A stretch of 64,000 nt of DNA from Herbiconiux aconitum. GTDB taxonomy: Bacteria > Actinomycetota > Actinomycetes > Actinomycetales > Microbacteriaceae. Position 1 is the stretch's first letter. Each line of letters begins with the position of its first letter. The DNA lies in assembly GCF_024979235.1 (NCBI RefSeq), contig NZ_JANLCM010000001.1, forward strand, positions 2,046,001 to 2,110,000. The letters run 5' to 3'. The notes below the pieces were generated by a model. The model did no database searches. It worked only from the letters and a program-made list of their open reading frames with translations, and was not told the DNA's origin. Of this stretch, positions 25,305 through 33,607 are shown piece by piece. Made by a program: the position numbers and the translations under genes.

Positions 25305-25826
25305 ATGAGTTCTCCGCAGTCGCTCAGTGAGCAGGACCGACGTCTGGTGGCCGCATGGGCAGCGGATTGCGCCGAGCGGGTGCTGCCGCTGTTCGAGGCG
25401 GAGGCGCCCGCCGACGACCGGCCTCGCGACGCCATCGCACGCGCCAGGGCATTTGCTCGCGGGGAGCTGGATGCTGCCGGTGAGATCCGGCGACGCTTCG
25501 TCGCGAATCGTGCTGCGCAGGTGGTGAGCGCACCCGCGGCCAAAGCTGCGGCGTGGGCCGCCGGCCAGGCGTCGGGCGTGGCACACATGGGGGCGCACGC
25601 TCTCGGTGCCGCGGCGTACGCGGCGAAGGCCGCGGCTCTGGCCGCGCCGGAAGACGGTGGCCAGGCCGAGATCGCCTGGCAGCTCGAGCATCTCACCGCT
25701 CCGGTTCGGGAGGCGCTGAAGCGCTTGCCGCTGCTCGGAACCGACCCGTCGGGCCCACTCGGTGCGGGGCTCCTCACGTCAGGGGCTCTCGGAGCGAACA
25801 TCCGCGCGATCCAGTCGGCGCTGTGA
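25305..25826 (+). CDS. Putative immunity-like protein (Imm-5-like family)
   Basis: A 173-residue Ala-rich, all-helical protein with ATG at 25305. The ordered blocks LSEQDRRLVAAWAADCAERVLPLFE, PRDAIARARAFARGELDAA, ASGVAHMGAHALGAAAYAAKAA and EIAWQLEHL followed by the VREALKRLP tail match the family annotated as putative immunity or Imm-5-like proteins in actinobacteria. Some members sit in polymorphic-toxin loci; many, as here, are orphan genes without a recognisable toxin nearby. It is plus strand, 78 bases after the membrane protein gene. The real role is unproven. Confidence 0.65.
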   Translation: MSSPQSLSEQDRRLVAAWAADCAERVLPLFEAEAPADDRPRDAIARARAFARGELDAAGEIRRRFVANRAAQVVSAPAAKAAAWAAGQASGVAHMGAHALGAAAYAAKAAALAAPEDGGQAEIAWQLEHLTAPVREALKRLPLLGTDPSGPLGAGLLTSGALGANIRAIQSAL

Positions 25827-25844
25827 TCGTCGAGCCTGCAGCGT

Positions 25845-26174
25845 TCAGGCAGCGCGCGCCGCGGTAGCGAGATGCTGCATGGCGCGCACCGACCGTGACA
25901 CGTTGGTCGGTGACATCGTGTCGTGGCCATAACCCCCGCGCGTCTTCAGCGAAAGAAGCGTCGTCAGATGCCCCGCCGAACCGGCGTCGGCCCCGCGCAG
26001 GTGCTCGATCGCTTCGTGGTGGTTTCTGCTCTGCCAGTAGTAGCCGAGGCGGCGGAGGCAGATCACGTCGGATGCGGCGATTCCCGTATGCACGGCGAGG
26101 GTCACAACGGCGTCGCGCAGTTCGTCGTCGTCGGCGAGGGTGAGGGTGATTTCAGCGGCAGGGCGCGCGCTCAG
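25845..26174 (-). CDS. Small HEPN-like helical protein, probable CTG start
   Basis: A 109-residue product ending at 25845. Its conserved C-terminal half (DVICLRRLGYYWQSRNHHEAIEHLRGADAG, then LTTLLSLKTRGGYGHD and a helix rich in Arg/Ala) resembles HEPN-type small proteins found beside actinobacterial oxidoreductases or toxins. There is no ATG. A CTG at 26174-26172 overlaps the stop of the upstream PPOX gene as CTGA, the same geometry as the ATGA/GTGA couplings elsewhere in this window. I therefore prefer it over an internal GTG. The RxxxxH catalytic motif of HEPN RNases is not clear, so RNase activity is not claimed. Confidence 0.55.
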   Translation of the reverse strand: MSARPAAEITLTLADDDELRDAVVTLAVHTGIAASDVICLRRLGYYWQSRNHHEAIEHLRGADAGSAGHLTTLLSLKTRGGYGHDTMSPTNVSRSVRAMQHLATAARAA

Positions 26175-26650
26175 CGGGCATCGAGCCGGGCCGCGACATC
26201 CGGCGGGAAACCGCCCGTCGAGATGGGGCTCCAGCGGGTGGGCGTGATGCGCAGTAGAGACTTGTTCTGCAGCGCCATCGCCTCGCGGTACTCCGCCCAG
26301 TCGGGGTGCTCGCCCGCGATGCAGCGGAAGTAGTCGACCAGCCCCTCGACGGCTTCGGGCATGTGGAGCACCTCCGCGTCGCCGTCGACCTGGATCCACG
26401 CGTCGTTCCACTCGTCCGACAGCACCAGCACCGAGGCGGCGGAGCGGCGTTCGGCGTTGCGCGTCTTGGCGCGGCCCGGGTAGGTGGAGATCACGATGCG
26501 TCCCAGCTCGTCGACGCCGCCGGAGACCGGCGACGTCTGCGGCCGGCCGTCGGCGCGCGTGGTGGCGACGAGCATCCGGTGCCGAGGTCGAACGAATTCG
26601 AGCATGCCGTCGCGGTCGACGACTGTGTTGGTGGAAATGGTTCTGGCCAT
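26171..26650 (-). CDS. PPOX-class flavin/F420-dependent oxidoreductase
   Basis: A 159-residue split-barrel protein of the pyridoxamine-5'-phosphate-oxidase-like class. Visible are RHRMLVATTRADGRPQTSPVSG (cofactor-binding strands), IVISTYPGRAKTRNAERR (phosphate-binding basic loop) and AWIQVDGDAEVLHMPEA. Actinobacterial members use FMN or F420 to reduce small substrates. The start is ATG 26650. It appears co-transcribed with the small HEPN-like gene downstream. Confidence 0.86.
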   Translation of the reverse strand: MARTISTNTVVDRDGMLEFVRPRHRMLVATTRADGRPQTSPVSGGVDELGRIVISTYPGRAKTRNAERRSAASVLVLSDEWNDAWIQVDGDAEVLHMPEAVEGLVDYFRCIAGEHPDWAEYREAMALQNKSLLRITPTRWSPISTGGFPPDVAARLDAR

Positions 26651-26681
26651 GGGTCAACGGTAGGCGACGGATGCCGCGCCA

Positions 26682-27269
26682 TCAGCCGGCGACGAGGGCG
26701 AGCACGCCGGTCGCAATGAGGGTGGTGAGCGTGGTCCAGAGCGAGATCGCGATCGCCTGCCACAGCAGTACCCAGCCCTTCGCGACACCGGTCGACACCA
26801 AAATGGCTGAGGTGAACTGCGTGGGAATCGCGAGCGGGCCGAGGATGCTCGCACCGGGTACGCCGAAGCGCACGAGGAAACGCTTGAAGCGCTGAACGCC
26901 CTTCGACTCGGGCTTCCGCTCGGCGGCGGGCTGCGCGGGGAGGTCGGGCTCCCCGGCTGCCCCGGCTGGCCCGGCTGCTACGAGCTGCCTGGCCGAGGTG
27001 GCCTGAGCGGCAGCCACGCGCCGGGCCCGCCGGGCGACGATCGCCGCACGGATACGGGCGCCGAAGACGACCACCACGAACACGGAGGCGAAATTGCCCG
27101 CCGCGGCGGCGACGGCCGCGACCACGGGGTTCAGGCCCGCCCATACGCCGAGCACGGAGGCGAGCTCCGCCTCGACGAACGGGATCATCGCGGCCAGCGC
27201 GACGATGAGGGGCTGCACGAAGAAGGGCACCTGTGACATGAGGTGCTGAATGAAGGTGACGACGTCCAC
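26682..27269 (-). CDS. Small multidrug-export-family (DedA-like) membrane protein
   Basis: A 195-residue protein of the Sm_multidrug_ex family. The hydrophobic blocks PLIVALAAMIPFVEAELASVLG, VVAAVAAAAGNFASVFVVVVFG, VPGASILGPLAIPTQFTSAILVS and LLWQAIAISLWTTLTTL are characteristic, with a long charged cytoplasmic loop (Arg/Ala-rich, then KPESKGVQRFKRFLVRFG) between them. The start chosen is GTG at 27269-27267 behind GGAGAG, instead of the upstream TTG. The transport role is assumed from the family name only; no partner gene is adjacent. Confidence 0.8.
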   Translation of the reverse strand: MDVVTFIQHLMSQVPFFVQPLIVALAAMIPFVEAELASVLGVWAGLNPVVAAVAAAAGNFASVFVVVVFGARIRAAIVARRARRVAAAQATSARQLVAAGPAGAAGEPDLPAQPAAERKPESKGVQRFKRFLVRFGVPGASILGPLAIPTQFTSAILVSTGVAKGWVLLWQAIAISLWTTLTTLIATGVLALVAG

Positions 27270-27390
27270 TGTTCTCTCCAAATGAGGTGGTGGGCCGGAT
27301 GAGGTCTCAGCCGGCCGTGGTTGATGGGCATGGCGATGAGTGCTACGAGCTACGCAGCGGAATCGGATGAAGCGGGTCAGGCGATCGGGA

Positions 27391-28086
27391 TCAGCGGTTC
27401 GCGACCACCAGGGCGGCGACGAGGGCGTTCGTGACGACGGCGGTCATGGTGCGGGTGACGGCGGCCGAGGCAGCATCCGCGGCCCAGTCGCCCTGTTCAA
27501 GCGCCTTCGCCCGCGTGGCCGTATCGCTCGACCACGGGATCTCGGAGTGGAGGACGGGGAGGCCGCCGCTCGCCGATACGAGTGCAGTGATCGCGGCGAT
27601 CCGCTCGGTGGGAGCTTCGCCGTCGACGAGAACGGCGCGCATGGCGTCGATCAGCTCAGTGCGGTGGCCGGAGTGGCCCTCGCTCAGCGCGGTCGTCGGG
27701 ATGAATCCGAGCATCTTCTTCTGCGCTCGGTCGAGATCTCCGCGCTCGACCAGCCGGTCGAGCAGGGGGCCGCGCAGGGTCGGTCCGCTCGCCGCGAGCA
27801 CGCTCTGCACGCCGCGCGGCTTCTCGGCGACGTAGTCCCACGCGGGGCGGAGGAGTTCATCGGCGGGCGGTTCGCCGGCGGCGCTGATCATCGTGCCCCG
27901 CCAGCCCGCATCCTGGATCTCGACCCGCCCCAGCTGCGCAAGATCGGTCAGCACGGCGCCCCCGAGTACGTAGAAGAGGGTGTTCTCGCCGGCGATCGTG
28001 CCCGAAGAGGGCTGGAACAGCACGAGCAGAACGTCCTCGGCGATCAGCCGGTCGGTGTGCGGTACGGATGCGGTCTCTGTGTTCAT
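27391..28086 (-). CDS. GPP34 (GOLPH3-like) family protein
   Basis: A 231-residue protein of the GPP34 family, bacterial relatives of the eukaryotic phosphatidylinositol-4-phosphate-binding Golgi protein GOLPH3. It shows the family pattern LIAEDVLLVLFQPSSG, LFYVLGGAVLTDLAQLGRVE, RGPLLDRLVERGDLDRAQKKMLGFIPTT and the late LVSASGGLPVLH. In actinobacteria these genes are typically next to a TetR-type regulator, as here: a TetR gene is divergent, 79 bases away, with overlapping palindromes between. Probably a membrane- or lipid-associated protein; function unknown. Confidence 0.88.
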   Translation of the reverse strand: MNTETASVPHTDRLIAEDVLLVLFQPSSGTIAGENTLFYVLGGAVLTDLAQLGRVEIQDAGWRGTMISAAGEPPADELLRPAWDYVAEKPRGVQSVLAASGPTLRGPLLDRLVERGDLDRAQKKMLGFIPTTALSEGHSGHRTELIDAMRAVLVDGEAPTERIAAITALVSASGGLPVLHSEIPWSSDTATRAKALEQGDWAADAASAAVTRTMTAVVTNALVAALVVANR

Positions 28087-28095
28087 GCCAACACA

Positions 28096-28135
28096 CTAGC
28101 ACACTGTACTAGCACGGTGTACCAATACACTGTGC
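28096..28135. promoter_or_regulatory. Operator between GPP34 and TetR genes
   Basis: Two near-repeats CTAGCACACTGTA (28096-28108) and CTAGCACGGTGTA (28109-28121) are directly abutting, and GCACGGTGTA (28112-28121) forms an inverted repeat with TACACTGTGC (28126-28135) with one mismatch. The sites occupy the only space between the two start regions and overlap the likely promoters. This is the expected arrangement for autoregulation by the TetR protein. Confidence 0.65.
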
Positions 28136-28165
28136 CAACCGCATAGACTCGACGCGGGAGGTTTC

Positions 28166-28771
28166 ATGGAGAGCACACGCGATCGCATCCTCGCCTCGGT
28201 GACGGAGATGATGCGCGACGGCGCGGAGCGGCTGAGCGTGCGCGCGGTGGCGGCGCACGCCGGCGTCGGAGCGAGCACCCTGCGCCACTATTTCCCCACC
28301 CAGCGCGACCTCATCAACGCCGCGCTCACCGCCACGTATGACGCGGCCATGCCCGACGAGCGCATCCGAGACACCTCGGTGCCGCCCCGGGAGCGACTGC
28401 GGGAGTGTCTGTGGCGCTTGTTCGAACCCTTCGGTGAAAGTGATGCCGACGCGTTCGAGGTCTGGCAGAGCATCTTCCGGGCCTTTCCCGGGGCTGACAC
28501 GACTCCGGATGCGCGTGCCGGCTACGAACTGATCGTCGCCCAGGCGGAGCGCCGGGTCGGAGCCTGGCTCGCCATCCTGGAGGCCGAGGGCGCACTCGTG
28601 CCCGGCGACACGGTCAAGCGCACGCACCTCCTCCTCACTGTCGTCGATGGACTCTCGATCGAACGCGCCCTGCCTCACCGCGCCGACTACCTCGAGCAAC
28701 AGGCGGCCACGCTGGCGCTCGCTGTGGACGCGGTCTTCGACCTCATGATGCCGGCCCGCCCGGCCCAGTAA
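28166..28771 (+). CDS. TetR-family transcriptional regulator
   Basis: A 201-residue protein. The N-terminal helix-turn-helix (TRDRILASVTEMMRDGAERL, VRAVAAHAGVGASTLRHYFPTQRDLINAAL) is typical TetR; the rest is an all-helical ligand-binding part. The ATG at 28166 follows GGAGG. It probably represses its own gene and the divergent GPP34 gene through the palindromes at 28096-28135. The ligand is unknown. Confidence 0.92.
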   Translation: MESTRDRILASVTEMMRDGAERLSVRAVAAHAGVGASTLRHYFPTQRDLINAALTATYDAAMPDERIRDTSVPPRERLRECLWRLFEPFGESDADAFEVWQSIFRAFPGADTTPDARAGYELIVAQAERRVGAWLAILEAEGALVPGDTVKRTHLLLTVVDGLSIERALPHRADYLEQQAATLALAVDAVFDLMMPARPAQ

Positions 28772-28909
28772 ACGCCTCCCGAGGGATGCTTCGTGGAAGG
28801 CGCCGGTTTCGTGCGACCTTCACCGATCCCGTCGCACCATTGACATCGCCCCGCTCCTGGCGTTCAATCGGTCAACACCCCCCGCCCGCTCCCGACGGTC
28901 AGGCCGCCA

Positions 28910-29449
28910 ATGCATCCCGAACAACCGGACGAGTCCGAACGTCAGCACGGCCTCACGCGCCGCACGGTGCTTCGAGCCGGGGCGTGGGCGACGCCGGTCA
29001 TAGCGGTGGCGATCGCCACCCCGGCGGCTGCGGCCAGCGGTGACGGATACAGCGTCACGCTGTATCCGTCCGGCAGCACCGGTTGGAGCGACAGCGCGTG
29101 GCAGATTCAAGGAACGCGCTCGTTGCGCATGTCGAGCAACAACGATCTCGTCGCGGTGCCGGCGGGCTACATCATCACTCTCAGCTGGGACGAAAGCAGC
29201 ATCGTGCACCTCGCCCTGTCGACGGACGAGCCGAGCTGGCCATCCACCCTCTCCGGCGAGCAAGGCGACCTCACGCTGACCCTCGATGCCGCGGTCGACT
29301 CCAACTCGTTTCCTGAGTTCTCCCTCGTTCCCTCCGTGCCGCTCGGTGCCGCGACGGGCATCTACACCGTCAACGTCACCGTTGTCGGATCAGCGGATGC
29401 CGAGGGCGACCTCGTCACGCAGCTCACCTATTCCGTGCAGGTGTTCTGA
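28910..29449 (+). CDS. Tat-exported protein of unknown function
   Basis: A 179-residue protein with a clear twin-arginine signal: a charged N-region, LTRRTVLRAGAWATPVIAVAIA and a TPAAAAS cleavage region near residue 42. The mature part is beta-rich (YSVTLYPSGSTGW, YIITLSWDESSIVHLALS, GIYTVNVTVVGSADAEG) and looks like one Ig-like domain without cysteines. The start ATG 28910 is weakly preceded by a purine stretch. A 13-base perfect inverted repeat lies inside the coding region at 29042-29070. The gene stands alone; no partner is seen. Confidence 0.75.
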   Translation: MHPEQPDESERQHGLTRRTVLRAGAWATPVIAVAIATPAAAASGDGYSVTLYPSGSTGWSDSAWQIQGTRSLRMSSNNDLVAVPAGYIITLSWDESSIVHLALSTDEPSWPSTLSGEQGDLTLTLDAAVDSNSFPEFSLVPSVPLGAATGIYTVNVTVVGSADAEGDLVTQLTYSVQVF

Positions 29450-29546
29450 CCTCGCTCGCCGTCTCCCACGCCTCGACACGTTCGAGCCTCTCGCTCGAGG
29501 TGCGGCTAACGGTTCGGCGACGCTGGTCCCGAGCCGAAACGACACC

Positions 29547-29774
29547 TCACGGGCAGACGCGGGCTCTGCGCCCGTCGAAGCTGACGACGTCGCCGAGCTG
29601 GAGCTGCCGTCCACGGCGGCGATCGACTTCGCCGTTCACGCTCACGAGGCCGTCGATGATGGCCTCTTTCACGATTCCACCGGTGTCGAGCAGCCCAGCG
29701 AACTTCAGGAACTGCCCGAGGCGGATGCTGTCCCCGCCGATCGAGACGTCGTCGATCGGATCGGAGTTCGTCAT
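29547..29774 (-). CDS. S4-domain RNA-binding protein
   Basis: A 75-residue protein made almost entirely of an S4 domain of the YaaA/YlmH-like class: IRLGQFLKFAGLLDTGG, then VKEAIIDGLVSVNGEVDRRRGRQL and LGDVVSFDG. Such proteins bind structured RNA, often rRNA or tmRNA. The start is ATG 29774. It converges with the Tat-protein gene, with about 100 bases between the stops. Confidence 0.88.
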   Translation of the reverse strand: MTNSDPIDDVSIGGDSIRLGQFLKFAGLLDTGGIVKEAIIDGLVSVNGEVDRRRGRQLQLGDVVSFDGRRARVCP

Positions 29775-29890
29775 GCCGGAATGCTAGCCGACCGCGCGCC
29801 TTCAACTGGGCCTTCGCGGGACTGTCCGCCCGACAGTACCCTGGTTGCGCACCAGTGAAATGTTCCGCCTGCATCGAAGGAGAGCAACGG

Positions 29891-30454
29891 ATGAGGCCAC
29901 TGCGCTACGGAATCAATGTCACCCTCGACGGCTGCGTTCATCACGAGGCGGGAATCGCGCCTGACGAAGACTCGATGCGCTTCTGGACCGCTGAGATGGA
30001 GAGAGCAGACGCTCTGCTGTACGGCCGGGTCACCTACGAGATGATGGAGTCGGCCTGGCGCCGGCCGGCCGCGGGAGGGTGGCCGGACTGGATGGACGAG
30101 TGGGACATCCCGTTCGCCGAGAGCATCGACAGCACGAAGAAGTACGTCGTGTCGAGCACGCTGGACGAGGTCGATTGGAACGCCGAACTCGTGCGAGGCG
30201 ACTTGCGGCAAGCGGTCGAGCAGCTGAAGCAGGAACCGGGGGAGGGCCTGTCCGTCGGAGGTGTGGCGTTGCCGCTGGCGTTGGCCGATCTGGGGCTGAT
30301 CGACGAGTACGCGTTCGTCGTGCATCCGGTGATCGCCGGGCACGGGCCGACATTGTTCGCGGGACTGCGCGAGCGGGTCGAACTCGAGCTCGTCGATCGC
30401 CAGGAGTTCCGGTCGGGGGCCATGGCCCTGCGCTACCGGCCCGTCGCCGCGTGA
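29891..30454 (+). CDS. Dihydrofolate-reductase-family (RibD C-terminal-like) protein
   Basis: A 187-residue protein starting at ATG 29891 behind GAAGGAGAG; an earlier in-frame start at 29855 lacks that site. It shows the RibD_C pattern YGINVTLDGCVHHEAG, MERADALLYGRVTYEMMESAW, the KKYVVSSTLDEVDW strand and EGLSVGGVALPLALADLGLIDEY with the NADPH-binding GGVAL loop. In actinobacteria this family is annotated as dihydrofolate-reductase-like; true folate reduction is doubtful. Confidence 0.88.
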   Translation: MRPLRYGINVTLDGCVHHEAGIAPDEDSMRFWTAEMERADALLYGRVTYEMMESAWRRPAAGGWPDWMDEWDIPFAESIDSTKKYVVSSTLDEVDWNAELVRGDLRQAVEQLKQEPGEGLSVGGVALPLALADLGLIDEYAFVVHPVIAGHGPTLFAGLRERVELELVDRQEFRSGAMALRYRPVAA

Positions 30455-30648
30455 CCCCTTCTGTTCGTAGATGCACGGTCACGGTCGCGTGAGAGGCGCC
30501 GAAATGGTTGATGTGTGACCTCTGGACCGGAGGAAGGTCACGTGCTCGTAACTCTCGCTCCTATACGTGGCCATCGACGGGCACTACGCTGAGCGACCAC
30601 AGGTTCGTTCGTCGGCGCCTGTGCGGGGGTGAGCCTAATTGGGCACAT

Positions 30649-32871
30649 ATGACGAGTAGCACCAGCGGGGATGCGGTGTCGAGTGAGCTTCTCGCGCGGG
30701 CTCTTGCTCTGAATTCTGAAGGCGTCATCGTGACGGATGCCGATGAACGGATCATTTATGCCAACCAGGCCGTCCAGGACCTCATCGGCTATTCCGAAGC
30801 CGAGATTCTCGGGCGTAATTGCAGGCTCCTTCAGGGCGAGGACACCGACCCGGAGGCTGTCCGAGCCATCCACGCGGCGATCGCTGCTCAGGAGACGTTC
30901 CGCGGGCCGATCGTGAACTACCGCAAGAACGGGCAGAAGTTCTGTAACGGCTTGACCATCACCCCGATCCATGGACCCGGTGGCGACGTCACCCACTTCG
31001 TCAGCGTTCAGCGGGACATCTCAGAGATCGTCGCCCTGAGGGAGAGCGAGAAGCGTGAAGCGGAGACGGCACGCCTCTTGCTCATGGTGGCGCGGCTGCT
31101 GGGCGAGTACTCGAGCGCCGCTGATCTGGCGGATTCCATTGCAGAAGGCGTCAAGGTGGTCTGCGCAGCCGACCGCTCGACCGTCGACCTCTGGGATGCG
31201 CCCTCGGAGCAACTGAGACTGCGCGCCCAATCGGGGTGGCCGGCCCACCTCTCGGACACACTGCGCCGATACTCCGCTTCGACCTATGAATCGCCCGAGC
31301 TGGCCGCGCTGGTGGCCACGGGGCACCCGATCCTGGTAGGACCGAACCCGACCGACCGGAGGCAACGCTTGCTGGACGAGTTGGAGGTCACTGCTTTCGC
31401 GGCCATGCCGATCACGTCTCGTGGTGAGTTGCGCGGAATCCTGGTGGCCTATTGGGCCAATGCGACACCTCCGATCGCCATCAGCGAGTTCCTCAGAGAG
31501 CGCTTGGAGAGCCTCGGCGCCATGGCGGCCGTGGCCTTCGAGAATTCGCGGCTCCTCGAGCGGGCCGTCTGGGCCAGCACGCACGATTCGTTGACGGGTC
31601 TCCCGGACAGGGTGCTGTTCGAGAAATCCCTTCAGCGAGAACTGGCTGCCGCGCCGCCCGTATTCACAGGGGTCACCATCCTGTACCTCGACATCGACGA
31701 TTTCAAACGCACGAATGACACGCTCGGGCACCACGCCGGCGATGTCGTCATGCGTCACGTCGCCTCTGTTCTTCTGGAGGTCACCGGAGAGTCGGATGTC
31801 GTCGCTCGATTTGGAGGAGACGAATTCGTCGTCCTCCTCGCCCACCAGCAGGACGAGACGCATGCGCACGATGTCGCCGCGCGCATCCGTCAGAAGCTCA
31901 GAGAGCCGCTTCGGCTCAGTGGTCGGGACATCTTCGTCTCCGCATCCATCGGAATCGCCGTGAGCGGCGACATCGATTCCGCGCTGCCGGTCGTCCTGAA
32001 GGCGCAGAGCCTCATCACCGCGGCAGACACCGCGATGTATCGAGAGAAGGCTGCTCGGATGGGGGCGCCTGCGCGATTCATGCATCCGCGTGAGCTGAGC
32101 ATCGACACGGCGCTGCACGGTGCTGTGGGCAGGGGAGAGATCACCACCCACTTTCAACCGCAGTTCGACGTGCGCAGCAACACCATCACCGACGTCGAGG
32201 CGCTGGCCCGCTGGCGGAACCCTGAGCTGGGTGACGTCTCTCCGGTGGAATTCATCCCGATCGCGGAGAAGAACGGCGTGATCCACGAGATCGGGCTGGA
32301 GGTGTTCCGGCAGTCGTGCGCGCTCGCACGGGACTCACTGGCATCGGGCCACCCCGTAGCCGTGTCAGTCAACGTGCCGGTGATTCAGCTCATGGAGCGG
32401 GGCTTCGTCGACGCGATCACCGCCGTGATCGCCGCACACGCCATCCCCGCGAATCTGGTGAAGATCGAGCTGACGGAGTCGCAGCATCTGACGGATGTTC
32501 CGCAGATCATCGCCCGGCTGCAGGGGATCCGAGACCTCGGGATCGGGGTGTCGCTCGATGACTTCGGCACGGGCAACACGTCGCTCATCGAGTTGTACGA
32601 TCTCCCGTTGACGGAGCTGAAGATCGACCGGGCCTTCATTCAGAAAGACGGCCCCGTCGGCGAAGCTCTGATCTCAGGCCTCGTCGACATGGCCCATCAG
32701 ATCGGTCTCGAAGTCGTGGCGGAGGGAATCGAGACACCGCATCAGCTCGAAATCGGGCGTCGCCTCGGCGCCGACCGCCTCCAAGGCCATCACATCGCCC
32801 GCCCGATCGGCCACGACGACCTTCTCGCATGGCTGACGCACTTCGTTGCGGGTGACCTGTCGGTGGGCTGA
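30649..32871 (+). CDS. LOV-GAF-GGDEF-EAL blue-light-responsive cyclic-di-GMP protein
   Basis: A 740-residue signalling protein. The first domain (about 15-135) is a PAS domain with the LOV photoreceptor signature GRNCRLLQG, whose C58 is the adduct-forming cysteine, followed by the flavin-contact strands NYRKNGQKFCNGLTITP and VSVQRDIS. A short coiled coil and a GAF domain (about 155-310) follow. The GGDEF domain (about 320-480) has RFGGDEFVVLL intact, and the EAL domain (about 490-735) has EALARW, the DDFGTGNTSL loop, KIDRAF and EGIE. Both catalytic sites look complete, so it may synthesise and degrade cyclic-di-GMP, or one half may be regulatory. The ATG at 30649 is preferred; the 47-codon upstream extension is Arg-rich and not family-like. 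Confidence 0.92.
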   Translation: MTSSTSGDAVSSELLARALALNSEGVIVTDADERIIYANQAVQDLIGYSEAEILGRNCRLLQGEDTDPEAVRAIHAAIAAQETFRGPIVNYRKNGQKFCNGLTITPIHGPGGDVTHFVSVQRDISEIVALRESEKREAETARLLLMVARLLGEYSSAADLADSIAEGVKVVCAADRSTVDLWDAPSEQLRLRAQSGWPAHLSDTLRRYSASTYESPELAALVATGHPILVGPNPTDRRQRLLDELEVTAFAAMPITSRGELRGILVAYWANATPPIAISEFLRERLESLGAMAAVAFENSRLLERAVWASTHDSLTGLPDRVLFEKSLQRELAAAPPVFTGVTILYLDIDDFKRTNDTLGHHAGDVVMRHVASVLLEVTGESDVVARFGGDEFVVLLAHQQDETHAHDVAARIRQKLREPLRLSGRDIFVSASIGIAVSGDIDSALPVVLKAQSLITAADTAMYREKAARMGAPARFMHPRELSIDTALHGAVGRGEITTHFQPQFDVRSNTITDVEALARWRNPELGDVSPVEFIPIAEKNGVIHEIGLEVFRQSCALARDSLASGHPVAVSVNVPVIQLMERGFVDAITAVIAAHAIPANLVKIELTESQHLTDVPQIIARLQGIRDLGIGVSLDDFGTGNTSLIELYDLPLTELKIDRAFIQKDGPVGEALISGLVDMAHQIGLEVVAEGIETPHQLEIGRRLGADRLQGHHIARPIGHDDLLAWLTHFVAGDLSVG

Positions 32872-33002
32872 AGTTCCGCGCCTGGGCGCCCTGTCAGCGT
32901 AGGAGTTCCGCCGTCAGCAACTCTTGTCATCCGATCGCGAAGGAGGCGGAGGCGATAGCCTTCTCCGTAAACGACCATCTATCGCGACCGGGGTGACCGA
33001 CG

Positions 33003-33566
33003 ATGCTGATGAATTCGAGTGAGTTCCTGTTGGGTCTCGGCGGGGTCGCTGCAACACTGATCGGCACGTTCATCGTCGGGGTGTTCTTCTATCTCGACAC
33101 CGATCTGCACCGCATGATGATGGCGTCGGATGCGGCCGACCATTACCTGCGCTCCGGCGTGCGCTGGGTGTTCGCCGTCTACGCCCTCCCACTTTTCGTG
33201 GCCTTGACTCTCGCGGTGTTCGACCCGATCTGGGGCGCGTTGACGTTCATCGGGATAAGCGTCATCGTGCTCCTCTCCACCGTGGACACGGGGCGGCGGA
33301 TGCTGAAGCGCCGAGGTTCGGGCGAATCGATCGGCCTCGTCGTCAATCAGTGGGTGTGCACAGGGGCGGTTGTCGTGCTGGTGTCGCTTCCGTGGATCCT
33401 CGGGGGATGGGTGCCTCCCGCGACAGCTTTCATCCCCTCGATCGTTCTCGCCCTCGCAGCTGCCTTCGCCAGCACCGTGGCCCTGATCATGAAGCAATTC
33501 GACCTGACCGCGGCGATGGCCGAGTCGAGCCCCTCCGACCTCGAATCGGACGACGCTCCGCGGTAG
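33003..33566 (+). CDS. Membrane protein of unknown function
   Basis: A 187-residue protein with about five hydrophobic helices (FLLGLGGVAATLIGTFIVGVFFYL, WVFAVYALPLFVALTLAVF, LTFIGISVIVLLSTV, WVCTGAVVVLVSLPWIL, FIPSIVLALAAAFASTVALIM) and an acidic C-terminal tail. The start is ATG 33003, with ATG 33009 as an alternative. It resembles unnamed actinobacterial membrane proteins of 180-200 residues. No operon partner or motif gives a function. Confidence 0.7.
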   Translation: MLMNSSEFLLGLGGVAATLIGTFIVGVFFYLDTDLHRMMMASDAADHYLRSGVRWVFAVYALPLFVALTLAVFDPIWGALTFIGISVIVLLSTVDTGRRMLKRRGSGESIGLVVNQWVCTGAVVVLVSLPWILGGWVPPATAFIPSIVLALAAAFASTVALIMKQFDLTAAMAESSPSDLESDDAPR

Positions 33567-33607
33567 ACGCGCGCCCGAATAGCCGCCGTCCGGCGTCCGG
33601 CCGCGGG

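Noticed and set aside
25305..25826. Polymorphic-toxin immunity function for the Imm-5-like protein
   Set aside because: No toxin, WXG100 protein or secretion gene is adjacent, so the immunity role is only a family name here.
30515..30541. Small inverted repeat GTGACC...GGTCAC before the LOV gene as a riboswitch
   Set aside because: Only a short imperfect hairpin; no known riboswitch core is visible.
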